Source: Pseudoflavonifractor sp. 524-17 (lineage in GTDB: Bacteria; Bacillota; Clostridia; Oscillospirales; Oscillospiraceae). Taken from it: 64,000 nucleotides of DNA. The notes below the pieces were generated by a model. The model was not told the origin of the DNA. It searched no databases and saw nothing but the letters and a program-made list of their open reading frames with translations. A program made the translations under genes and the position numbers. The stretch covers positions 97,494 through 161,493 of the forward strand of contig NZ_QWEK01000004.1 in the NCBI RefSeq assembly GCF_009935845.1, in the 5' to 3' direction. Positions 7,072 to 15,155 of this stretch are shown here, one piece after another; positions within the stretch are counted from its first letter, which is position 1; each line of letters begins with the position of its first letter.

Positions 7072-8142
7072 TTACACCGGGACCACCCAGCCGTAAGGGT
7101 CTGGGAGGGTGCCCCACTGGATGCCGGTGAGCGTATCGTAGAGCTTTTGGGTCACGGCGCCGATCTGGCCGTTGTTGACCACGGCCCGGGTCTGGTTCCA
7201 GGCCATCTCCCCCACGGGGGAGACCACGGCGGCGGTTCCGGTGCCCCAAGCCTCCTCCAGCCGGCCGGCCTGGGCGGCGTCAAAGAGCTCCTGTGCGGAG
7301 ATAAGCCGCTCCTCCACCGGCAGGCCCCAGGAGCGCAGCAGCTCCAGGCAGGAGCGGCGGGTGATGCCGGGGAGCACAGAGCCGGTGAGCTTGGGGGTGA
7401 CGACGGCGCCGTCCACCTTGAACATGACGTTCATGGAGCCCACTTCCTCAATATATTTCCGCTCCACGCCGTCCAGCCACAGAACCTGGGCATAGCCCTG
7501 CTGCTCCGCCCGCTGGCCGGCGCGGATGGACGCGGCGTAATTGCCGCCGCACTTGGTGTAGCCGGTGCCCCCCCGGACGGCCCGGACATCCTCGTTCTCC
7601 ACATAGATGCGCACCGGGTTGATGCCCTCGGCATAGTAGGCCCCCACGGGGCTGCAGATGACGCAGAAGAGGTAGCTGTGGGAGGCGTGTACCCCCAGGG
7701 CAGGGTCAGTGGCGATGATAAAGGGCCGGATATACAAAGAGGTGCCTGGGGCGCTGGGCACCCAGTCCGCCTCCAGCTTGACCAGGGCCTGAATCCCCGC
7801 CAGGGCCGCGTCCTCGGGGAGCTTGGGGATGCACATCCGCTCACAGGAGTCGTTCATCCGGCGCACGTTGTCCATGGGCCGGAAGAGCTGTACCCCGCCG
7901 TCGGGCCGGCGGTAGGCCTTCAGGCCCTCAAAAACCTCCTGGGCGTAATGGAAGACCATGGCGGAGGGCTCCAGTGTCAGGGGGGCATAGGGGACGATGC
8001 GTCCGTCATGCCAGCCCTGCCCCTGGTGATAGTCCATCAGAAACATGTGGTCAGTAAACGTGCGGCCAAATACCAAGGTGCTGGGATCGGGCTTGGGCTT
8101 GCACTGCCCCGCCCGCTGAATGGGAAATTCGTGCATACTCAT
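7072..8142 (-). CDS. ilvE: branched-chain amino acid aminotransferase
   Basis: A fold-type IV PLP aminotransferase of 356 residues from the start at 8142, which is preceded by AGGAGG; an ATG 51 bp upstream lacks a ribosome binding site. HYAQEVFEGLKAYRRPDG is the family N-terminal signature, GTGYTKCGGNYAAS carries the PLP-binding Lys, and EEVGSMNVMF and GSVLPGITRRSCLEL form the cofactor pocket. It transfers amino groups between Leu/Ile/Val and 2-oxoglutarate in the cytoplasm. It is monocistronic; no other ilv or leu genes are near. Confidence 0.93.
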   Translation of the reverse strand: MSMHEFPIQRAGQCKPKPDPSTLVFGRTFTDHMFLMDYHQGQGWHDGRIVPYAPLTLEPSAMVFHYAQEVFEGLKAYRRPDGGVQLFRPMDNVRRMNDSCERMCIPKLPEDAALAGIQALVKLEADWVPSAPGTSLYIRPFIIATDPALGVHASHSYLFCVICSPVGAYYAEGINPVRIYVENEDVRAVRGGTGYTKCGGNYAASIRAGQRAEQQGYAQVLWLDGVERKYIEEVGSMNVMFKVDGAVVTPKLTGSVLPGITRRSCLELLRSWGLPVEERLISAQELFDAAQAGRLEEAWGTGTAAVVSPVGEMAWNQTRAVVNNGQIGAVTQKLYDTLTGIQWGTLPDPYGWVVPV

Positions 8143-8243
8143 TGACCTCCTGCCGTAAAGCATTTCCGCGCCGGGCCCGAAATCAAAATTCACCGCCCGC
8201 CGCGCCCGGCAGTTTAGCGATTTAAACTGTCGTCTCGGTTCAA

Positions 8244-8272
8244 ATTATAGCAGTGTCCAGCCGCCGCCGCAA
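8244..8272 (-). promoter_or_regulatory. promoter of ilvE
   Basis: On the minus strand TTGCGG, 17 bp, TATAAT. The leader holds a short inverted repeat (CAGTTTAAATCGCTAAACTG, about 8210-8229). No T-box motif is present despite the gene's role. Confidence 0.6.
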
Positions 8273-8348
8273 GAGGAAGATCGCCCGGCCGGGGCCTATT
8301 TTTCGCTGTATCACGTTAAATTATAGGGGGAGAATGTTGAATAACCTC

Positions 8349-8378
8349 TTTCCAGAGCGCGGGAACCTGTGGTATAAT
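8349..8378 (+). promoter_or_regulatory. promoter of gdpP
   Basis: TTTCCA, 18 bp, TATAAT with TGG before the -10 (extended -10). It lies 150 bp before the start; the rest of 8273-8527 holds no gene. Confidence 0.6.
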
Positions 8379-8527
8379 AGCCGCACAACGGCTATGATAC
8401 TTTAATCATCTGAGTCTTTTTTCACCCCTGACGGTCCGGCCAGCCGTTTTCCCGCCCTCTTCCCGTTTGGGCCTGTATCGGGGAGATGTGTACCATATGC
8501 CGCAAGGCGCGGCGGAAGGGAACTGCC

Positions 8528-10516
8528 ATGCGAAAAAATAAGCTGTCCCGTCTGCTGGAACCTGGATTTCAGCTCTACTTTACCTTTCTGGTGCTGTTTG
8601 CCCTGGCCTCCGCCTTTTTCAACCCATACCTGGGCGGGGCAGAGGGGATAATTGTGGTGGCGCTGTACCTCTACTACCGCCGGAGCAACGCCCTGCGCCA
8701 GAGGGAGATCCTCAAGTATATCGACAACATTACCTGCAACATGGATGTAGCCACCAAGGACACCATGATCAACGCGCCCCTGCCCATGGTGATCTTCCGG
8801 CCGGAGAGCGACGAGGTGATCTGGTCCAACGACCGGTTCCTCCGGCTGACGGGGGAGCGGGAGCATCTCTTTGACACCAAGCTGTCCGCGGTGGTGCCCG
8901 GGTTCTCCTCCCGCTGGCTGATGGAGGGAAAGACGGACTGCCCCACCGAGGTGGAGCTGGGGGGGCGGAAGTTTCTGGTCTTCGGCCACCTGGTGCGCAC
9001 CGACGAGCGGGGGGCACACAGCTTCCTGGCCACCACCTACTGGGTGGATATCACCGACTATTCCGGCGTGCGGGAGGAATTCTATCAGTCCCGGCCGGTG
9101 TGCGCCATCCTCACCCTGGACAACTATGAGGAGCTGATGAAAGGGGTCAGCGAGGCGGAAAAGTCCTCCATTCTCAATAATATCGACGAGAAGATCGACA
9201 GCTGGGCCTCCCCCGCCGGCGGCCTGCTGTGCCACTACGACCGGGACCGGTACCTCCTTCTCTTTGAAGAGCGGTTCCTCCCCCGGCTCCAGGAGGGGAA
9301 ATTCGCCGTGCTGGACGCGGTGCGCTCTGTCCACAACCCCAAGGGGATGCAGGCCACCCTGTCCATCGGCATGGGCCGGGACGCGGACTCCTTCCAGGAC
9401 CTGTTCCAGTATGCCGCCCTGTCGGTGGAAATGGCCCTGTCCCGGGGGGGCGACCAAGTGGTCATCAAGAACAAGTTCAACTTCGAGTTCTTCGGCGGCC
9501 ACGCCAAGGAGCTGGAGAAGCGCACCAAGGTCAAGAGCCGGGTGATGTCCAACGCCCTGGGGGAGCTGGTGGCCGACGCCTCCCGCGTGTTCGTCATGGG
9601 CCACAAATTCCCTGACTTTGACTGCATCGGCGCGGCGGCGGGGGTATGCGCCATTGCCCGGAAAAAAGGCACCCCCGTCTACTTCATCAAGGACTCCAGC
9701 CCCAACCCGGCCAGCGGCGTAGTCAGCCGGCTGTCCGCCCTGCCGGAATATCAGAACGTGTTTCTCTCCACCCAGGACGCCATGATCAAGGCGGACTCCC
9801 AGTCTCTGCTGGTGGTGGTGGACACCAACCGGCCGGAGCAGACCATGAGCGAGGATTTGCTTCTCTCCTGCAACCGGGTGGCCGTGATTGACCACCACCG
9901 CCGGGCGGCCACCTATATTGCCGACGCCGCCCTCAACTTCCACGAGCCCTACGCCTCCTCCGCCAGCGAGCTGGTAACGGAGCTGCTTCAGTACCTGCTG
10001 GAACCCGCGGATCTGCTCCGGGCGGAGGCGGAGGCCCTGCTCGCCGGCATTGTGCTGGACACCAAGCAGTTCACCATGCGCACCGGCAGCCGCACCTTTG
10101 AGGCGGCCTCCTTCCTGCGCCGGGCGGGGGCGGACACCGGCGACGTGCGCCGCCTCTTCCAAAACGACCTGGAGAGCACCATCGCCCGGTACGAGATCAT
10201 CCGCACCGCCAACATCTACCGGGACGGCGTGGCGGTGGCCAAGGTGAACCACACGGTAGACCGGGTGGTCTCCGCCCAGGCGGCGGACGAGCTGCTGAAT
10301 ATCTTCGGCGTCACCGCCTCCTTTACCATCTTCCCCGACGGGGATCGGGTGATTATTTCCGGGCGGTCCGCGGGGGAGACGAATGTTCAGCTCATTCTGG
10401 AAAAGCTGGGCGGCGGGGGCAACGCCAACGCCGCGGGCGGACAGATTCCAGGCAATCTGGATCAGGTGACCCGGGATCTGCTGCGGGCCATTGATCAGTA
10501 TTTTGAGGAGGAGTAG
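8528..10516 (+). CDS. gdpP: GdpP/YybT-type cyclic-di-AMP phosphodiesterase
   Basis: 662 residues from the ATG at 8528 (GGAAGG upstream). Two transmembrane helices (about 12-50) are followed by a PAS-like domain, a degenerate GGDEF domain (about 170-300), and a DHH-DHHA1 phosphodiesterase module with GHKFPDFDCIGAA, VDTNRPEQ, DHHRR and the C-terminal GGGNANAAGGQ. It is membrane-anchored and hydrolyses c-di-AMP, which controls potassium, cell wall and stress. The order gdpP-rplI-dnaB is conserved in Firmicutes. Here a 541-bp palindromic repeat separates it from rplI. Confidence 0.93.
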   Translation: MRKNKLSRLLEPGFQLYFTFLVLFALASAFFNPYLGGAEGIIVVALYLYYRRSNALRQREILKYIDNITCNMDVATKDTMINAPLPMVIFRPESDEVIWSNDRFLRLTGEREHLFDTKLSAVVPGFSSRWLMEGKTDCPTEVELGGRKFLVFGHLVRTDERGAHSFLATTYWVDITDYSGVREEFYQSRPVCAILTLDNYEELMKGVSEAEKSSILNNIDEKIDSWASPAGGLLCHYDRDRYLLLFEERFLPRLQEGKFAVLDAVRSVHNPKGMQATLSIGMGRDADSFQDLFQYAALSVEMALSRGGDQVVIKNKFNFEFFGGHAKELEKRTKVKSRVMSNALGELVADASRVFVMGHKFPDFDCIGAAAGVCAIARKKGTPVYFIKDSSPNPASGVVSRLSALPEYQNVFLSTQDAMIKADSQSLLVVVDTNRPEQTMSEDLLLSCNRVAVIDHHRRAATYIADAALNFHEPYASSASELVTELLQYLLEPADLLRAEAEALLAGIVLDTKQFTMRTGSRTFEAASFLRRAGADTGDVRRLFQNDLESTIARYEIIRTANIYRDGVAVAKVNHTVDRVVSAQAADELLNIFGVTASFTIFPDGDRVIISGRSAGETNVQLILEKLGGGGNANAAGGQIPGNLDQVTRDLLRAIDQYFEEE

Positions 10517-10520
10517 CGGG

Positions 10521-11061
10521 GACGCCCCGCGGGGGGCTTGTGCTCGCCGCACGGGCCGCCTGCGCGGCGGGCGCCAGGACCCTTTCCCGAAAGGGCCCTG
10601 GACCCAAAGGGCTCAAGGGGGGATGCCCCCCCTTGAGAATCCCCCATACGACAGGCCCACCCGGCGCACCGCGCCGGATGACTGCCATGCCGTCGTGTCA
10701 GTCTGGCAGGTAACGCGATTCCAGCGTAAAGTCTCCAGCCAGACCAAGTCAAATGTGCCGGGCCTCCCTGGTCGGCCCGGGGGGAGGGCAGGCAGGGAAC
10801 TTGCCCCCGGGCCGGCCAGGGAGGCCCGGCACTTCTATTGTAACGTAAGCACAAGACCCCAGCTGGGGCCGCGTTGACCGGCAGATTATCAGAACGCTGA
10901 GGCAGTGGCGGCGGCGCGGTGCGCCGCCTGGACCCCCCGCGCTGGGGGTGTCCAGAGGGGGTCCTCCCCCCTCTGGCCCTTTGGGTCCAGGGCCCTTTCG
11001 GGAAAGGGCCCTGGCGCCCGCTGCGTAAGCGGTCCGCCCGGCGAGGGCAATCCCCCCGGGT
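10521..11061 (+). repeat. nested-palindrome interspersed element, copy 1
   Basis: It fills the gap between gdpP and rplI. Outer arms of about 100 bp (left from 10521, right to 11061) are imperfect reverse complements and contain smaller palindromes such as CCCTTTCCCGAAAGGG and CCAGAGGGGG. The centre is a strong hairpin (10757-10833) with GCCGGGCCTCCCTGG facing CCAGGGAGGCCCGGC. Copies lie at 24601-25158 and 45543-45896. No transposase is encoded and short frames inside are not conserved as proteins. Likely a non-autonomous mobile element or a large structured RNA. Confidence 0.8.
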
Positions 11062-11130
11062 GTAACCCCGAAACCGGGTTTACACAATTTTTTCCATAGA
11101 GAACACTACCCACAGAAAGGAACGATACCC

Positions 11131-11577
11131 ATGAAAGTAATTTTACAGCAGGACGTAAAGGGCCAGGGCAAGAAGGGCCAGCTGATTGAGGCCAGCGACG
11201 GCTACGCCCGTAACTTCCTCCTGCCCAAGAAGCTGGCGGTGGAGGCCACCGCGGAGAATGTGAACAAGATGAAGATGCAGGACAAGGCCCGCAAGGCCCA
11301 GGAGGCCGCGGAGAAGGCGGAGGCCGAGGCCGTCGCCGCCCGGCTGAAGGACATTACGGTAAAGATTCTGGCCAAGGCGGGCAACGGCGGGCGGCTCTTC
11401 GGCGCGGTGACCAGCAAGGAGATCTCCGACGCTTTGAGCGAGCAGTTCCAGATCACCATTCCCAAGGCCAAGATCGTCCAGGAGGAGCCCATCAAGGCGT
11501 TTGGCGGCTACGAGCTCAAGTGCAAGCTGGGCTATGAGGTCACCGGTACGCTGAAGGTCATGGTGGCCGAGGAATAA
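11131..11577 (+). CDS. rplI: 50S ribosomal protein L9
   Basis: 148 residues, the normal length. MKVILQQDVKGQGKKGQ and DGYARNFLLPKKLA are the L9 N-terminal signature. A long charged helix joins to the C-terminal RNA-binding domain. AAAGGAA precedes the start. It binds 23S rRNA and helps hold the reading frame. dnaB starts 21 bp downstream, so they are co-transcribed. Transcription from gdpP must cross the palindromic repeat; the gap also holds a weak TTTACA-17-AACACT. Confidence 0.97.
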   Translation: MKVILQQDVKGQGKKGQLIEASDGYARNFLLPKKLAVEATAENVNKMKMQDKARKAQEAAEKAEAEAVAARLKDITVKILAKAGNGGRLFGAVTSKEISDALSEQFQITIPKAKIVQEEPIKAFGGYELKCKLGYEVTGTLKVMVAEE

Positions 11578-11598
11578 AAGACACAGGGGGAATACGCT

Positions 11599-12942
11599 GT
11601 GGATGAAAGCCTTTTGATCCGTCAGATGCCCCACTCGGTGGAGGCGGAGCAGAGCGTGCTGGGGGCTATGCTCATTGATTCCCGGTGCGTGCCGGAGGTC
11701 ATTGAGGCGCTGAAGGCAGAGGATTTTTACCTCCAGCAGAACCGGGAGATCTATGAGACCATCTACTCCATGTTCAACTTCTCCCTGACCATCGACCCGG
11801 TGACTGTCCTGGACCATATGCGCCAGAACGGGGTGTTTCACGAGAACACCTCCCATAACTACATCCTCCAGCTGATGGAGATCACCCCAACGGCGGCCAA
11901 TATCAAGGAGTACGTGGCCATTGTAAAGGACCGCGCCCTGCTGCGGCGGATTGCGGAGACCGCCGGGGCTCTCACCGCCATGGTGCAGGAGGGCACCGGC
12001 ACCGCTCAGGACGTGCTGGAGGCGGCAGAGCAGCGCATTTACGCCATCCGTCAGGGCCGTGCCGCCCAGGGGCTGGAGCACATCTCCAGCGTGATTTTAA
12101 ACGTATACGACCGTCTGGCGGAGCTGGCCGCCAGCGACTCCATGGTGCCGGGGCTGTCCACCGGCCTGCCGGATGTGGACATGGCCATCTCCGGCCTGAA
12201 CCGGTCGGATCTGATTCTGCTGGCCGCCCGGCCAGGTATGGGCAAGACCTCCTTCGCTTTAAATATGCTCCTCCACGCGGGGAAGTTCTCCGGCAAGACG
12301 GTGGTCTTCTTCTCTCTGGAGATGAGCCGGGAGCAGCTGGCCATGCGCCTGATCTCCGGGGAGTCCTTTGTGGACAATAAAAAGCTGGTGACCGGCCGCT
12401 TGGGGGAGGATGATTGGCAGCGCATTGCCGCGGCCTCCGCCGCCCTGAACAAGACCCAGATTCTCATTGATGACAATCCCTCCCTCAGCGTGGCGGACAT
12501 GAACGCCAAGTGCCGCCGGGTGGATAATCTGGGACTGGTAGTCATAGACTATCTCCAGCTGATGACCTCCGCCGGGGGCAAGATACGCCAGGGGGAGAAC
12601 CGGCAGCAGATTGTTTCCGACATCTCCCGGGCGCTGAAGATTATGGCCAAGGAGCTTAACGTGCCGGTGGTGTGCCTGTCCCAGCTGTCCCGGGGGCCGG
12701 AGAGCCGGTCCGACAAGCGGCCCATGCTCTCCGACCTGCGGGAGTCCGGCGCCATTGAGCAGGACGCGGACATCGTCATGTTCCTCTACCGGGAGGATTA
12801 CTACAACGAAGACAGCGAAAACCACAATCTGGCGGAGTGCATCATCGCCAAAAACCGGCACGGCGAGACCAAGACCGTGGAGCTTCAGTGGCTCCCCGAG
12901 TATACCACCTTCTCCTCACTGGACCGCCGCCATACAGAGTAG
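11599..12942 (+). CDS. dnaB: replicative DNA helicase DnaB (DnaC of Bacillus)
   Basis: 447 residues with a GTG start preceded by CAGGGGG. The N-terminal helical domain begins LIRQMPHSVEAEQSVLGAML, a classic DnaB start. The RecA-like ATPase has Walker A ARPGMGKTSFAL near 210 and Walker B LVVIDYLQLM; LSRGPESRSDKRPMLSDLRESGAIEQDAD is the C-terminal signature. The hexamer unwinds the replication fork. No intein interrupts the domain. Confidence 0.97.
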   Translation: MDESLLIRQMPHSVEAEQSVLGAMLIDSRCVPEVIEALKAEDFYLQQNREIYETIYSMFNFSLTIDPVTVLDHMRQNGVFHENTSHNYILQLMEITPTAANIKEYVAIVKDRALLRRIAETAGALTAMVQEGTGTAQDVLEAAEQRIYAIRQGRAAQGLEHISSVILNVYDRLAELAASDSMVPGLSTGLPDVDMAISGLNRSDLILLAARPGMGKTSFALNMLLHAGKFSGKTVVFFSLEMSREQLAMRLISGESFVDNKKLVTGRLGEDDWQRIAAASAALNKTQILIDDNPSLSVADMNAKCRRVDNLGLVVIDYLQLMTSAGGKIRQGENRQQIVSDISRALKIMAKELNVPVVCLSQLSRGPESRSDKRPMLSDLRESGAIEQDADIVMFLYREDYYNEDSENHNLAECIIAKNRHGETKTVELQWLPEYTTFSSLDRRHTE

Positions 12943-12968
12943 GTTTTGACGCTGAGAACTGAAAGGAG

Positions 12969-14387
12969 ATGGGCGGAGTGCAGGAGCGGAGCGCCGCGCT
13001 GGCGGCACAGTACGGCATGCTGCCCCCGGGGGCAAGGGTGCTGTGCGCCGTGTCTGGCGGGGCGGACTCGGTGTGCTTGCTCCACCTGCTGAAAAAATGG
13101 GCGGAGACAGGCGCTTTTTCCCTGTACTGCGCCCACTATGACCACCAGCTCCGGGGTGAATTGTCCACATCGGACGGCGCCTTTGTGGAAAACTTGTGCG
13201 AAATGTGGAAAATTCCTTTTATATGGGGGAGCGGCGACGTGGCCGGGGCGGCGAAGGCCGCCCGCCGGGGGATTGAGGAGACCGCCCGGGCAATGCGGTA
13301 TGCGTTCCTTGAGGAGACAGCGGAAACATTGGGCTGCGACCGGATCGCCACGGCCCACAACGCCGACGACAACGCGGAAACCATTTTGCTTCATCTGGTC
13401 CGCGGGACGGGGCTGCGGGGACTGACCGGCATCCCGCCCCGGCGGGGGAAGATTGTGCGCCCGCTGCTGGCCGTGACCCGGCGGGAGATTGAAGACTATC
13501 TGGACCGGAACGGCATTTCTCACGTGGAGGACGCCTCCAATCAGGACCCGTCCTACGCCCGCAACTACCTCCGGCTGGAGATCATGCCCCGGCTGCGCCG
13601 GCTGAACCCCCGGCTGGCCCAGCGCATGGGGGAGAGCGCCCAATCGCTGCGGCTGGATCTGGCTTACTTGGAGGACCAGGCGGAGGCGGTCTGCCAGAAG
13701 GCGGAGCCGCTGGGGAGGGGGCTGTCCATCCCCGCCCATGCCATCGCCGCCCTGCCTGACCCCGTGGCCTGCCGGGCGGTGGAGCGGCTTCTGGCCCAAC
13801 TGGGGGGGGCGGCGGGCTGTACCGCCGCCCATCTAAAGGCTGTCACGGCCCTGTGCCGGGCGGAGGGCAGTCCCTCCGGGACGGTCTGTCTGCCCCAGGG
13901 CCTGCGGGCCAAGCGCATCTACGGGGGGCTGTATCTGGGTGAATTCACCGACGCCCTGCCCCGGCTGGCCCCGCTCCCCCTGTGTCTGGACGGGGAGACC
14001 GCCCCCCCAGGCAGCTTTTGGCGGATCCTCTGCCGCCCGGTGCTCTGTCCCGCCGGCGCCGTCCACACCAGGGACCATTTCTATCTGCCGGCACAGGGGG
14101 ACGGCCCGCCGGTGGTCCGCGCCCGGCAGACAGGGGACTATCTGCGCCTCCCCTGGCGCCCCGGCAAGTCCCTCAAGAAGCTGATGATAGAGGCCAAGCT
14201 CCCCCGCTGGACCCGGGATCTCATTCCCGTTGTGGCGGACCGGCGGGGGGTGCTGGCCGCCGCGGAATTCGGCCCCCAGGCGGACCGGCTGGCCCGGCCC
14301 GGGCAGCCCGCCCTTGAGCTGCGCTTCCTCCGGCAGGAAACCATGGAGACGGCGGTGGAGCGGATGCGGGGGCGGGTGGAATGCTGA
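12969..14387 (+). CDS. tilS: tRNA(Ile)-lysidine synthase
   Basis: 472 residues. The PP-loop SGGADS is at 29-34; RGIEETARAMRY and ATAHNADDNAETILLHLVRGTGLRGL are conserved TilS motifs; the C-terminal domain ends with LKKLMIEAKLPRWTRDLIPVV. It adds lysine to C34 of the tRNA-Ile that reads AUA, an essential step. The start is preceded by GAAAGGAG. tilS-hpt-ftsH is a conserved Firmicutes operon. Confidence 0.95.
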   Translation: MGGVQERSAALAAQYGMLPPGARVLCAVSGGADSVCLLHLLKKWAETGAFSLYCAHYDHQLRGELSTSDGAFVENLCEMWKIPFIWGSGDVAGAAKAARRGIEETARAMRYAFLEETAETLGCDRIATAHNADDNAETILLHLVRGTGLRGLTGIPPRRGKIVRPLLAVTRREIEDYLDRNGISHVEDASNQDPSYARNYLRLEIMPRLRRLNPRLAQRMGESAQSLRLDLAYLEDQAEAVCQKAEPLGRGLSIPAHAIAALPDPVACRAVERLLAQLGGAAGCTAAHLKAVTALCRAEGSPSGTVCLPQGLRAKRIYGGLYLGEFTDALPRLAPLPLCLDGETAPPGSFWRILCRPVLCPAGAVHTRDHFYLPAQGDGPPVVRARQTGDYLRLPWRPGKSLKKLMIEAKLPRWTRDLIPVVADRRGVLAAAEFGPQADRLARPGQPALELRFLRQETMETAVERMRGRVEC

Positions 14388-14451
14388 CGGCGCGATTTCG
14401 TCAACAGACACACAACGGCCCCGTTCAGGGCCAGGAAAGGATGGGCGTAAC

Positions 14452-14997
14452 ATGCTGCATCAGGATATAGAACGAATTTTGTTTTCCGAAGAGGAGCTGA
14501 AGGCCCGGGTGGCGGAGCTGGGCGCTCAGATTGACCGGGACTACGCAAATCAGACCCCGCTGTTGATCAGCGTCCTGCGTGGATCCTTCATTTTTATGGC
14601 CGATCTGGTGCGCAGCATTACCCGGCCCTGCACGGTGGACTTCATGGCGGTGTCCTCCTACGGCAGCGGCACCACCAGCTCCGGCCAGGTGAAGATCGTC
14701 AAGGACCTGTCCGAGCAGATTGAGGGGCGGGATATCATCGTGGTGGAGGATATTCTGGACAGCGGCAATACCCTGTCCTACCTGTTCCAGCTCCTCCAGG
14801 CCCGGCACCCCGCCTCCATCCGGCTGTGTACCCTGCTGGATAAGCCGGAGCGGCGCACCAAGCCCGTGGCGGCGCAGTACGTAGGCTTCACCATCCCCGA
14901 CGCCTTCGTGGTGGGGTACGGCCTGGACTACGACGAGAAATACCGCAACCTGCCCTGCATCGGCATACTCAAGCCCTGTGTCTACGGGGGCGAGTAA
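14452..14997 (+). CDS. hpt: hypoxanthine phosphoribosyltransferase
   Basis: 181 residues from 14452 (AGGAAAGG upstream). VVEDILDSGNTL (97-108) is the PRPP-binding loop of type I phosphoribosyltransferases; LISVLRGSFIFMADL and MAVSSYGSGTTSSG complete the HPRT signature. It makes IMP and GMP from hypoxanthine and guanine, so it competes with the purine breakdown genes elsewhere in the window. An upstream ATG in the same frame lies inside tilS and has no ribosome binding site. Confidence 0.95.
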   Translation: MLHQDIERILFSEEELKARVAELGAQIDRDYANQTPLLISVLRGSFIFMADLVRSITRPCTVDFMAVSSYGSGTTSSGQVKIVKDLSEQIEGRDIIVVEDILDSGNTLSYLFQLLQARHPASIRLCTLLDKPERRTKPVAAQYVGFTIPDAFVVGYGLDYDEKYRNLPCIGILKPCVYGGE

Positions 14998-15010
14998 ACA
15001 CCCGGATTCA

Positions 15011-15042
15011 GAACCTGTATTCACGGTTGTGAATACAGGTTC
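15011..15042. repeat. 14-bp perfect palindrome of the GAACCTGTATTCAC family
   Basis: GAACCTGTATTCAC and GTGAATACAGGTTC with a 4-nt loop lie between hpt and ftsH, without a U-run. The same arm recurs at 52558-52571 and, with a longer loop, at 54559-54611. Confidence 0.6.
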
Positions 15043-15155
15043 CCATAGCCCCGGCAGTCCAGCGGCCCCGGCTGTGAATCCAGACGCTGAATATAGATTT
15101 TTAACAGTATAAACAAGCGGCCCCCCCGGGGGTACGCGGGGGGAGTGTCCGTTTC

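Noticed and set aside
8143..8243. A T-box before ilvE
   Set aside because: No TGG-ACC-type T-box sequence or stem I motifs are present in the leader.
8402..10552. A 716-codon open frame antisense to gdpP
   Set aside because: No ribosome binding site or family motif; gdpP on the plus strand has complete DHH/DHHA1 motifs.
10749..11113. Short frames inside repeat copy 1
   Set aside because: Same reason: they follow the palindromes, differ between copies and have no ribosome binding sites.
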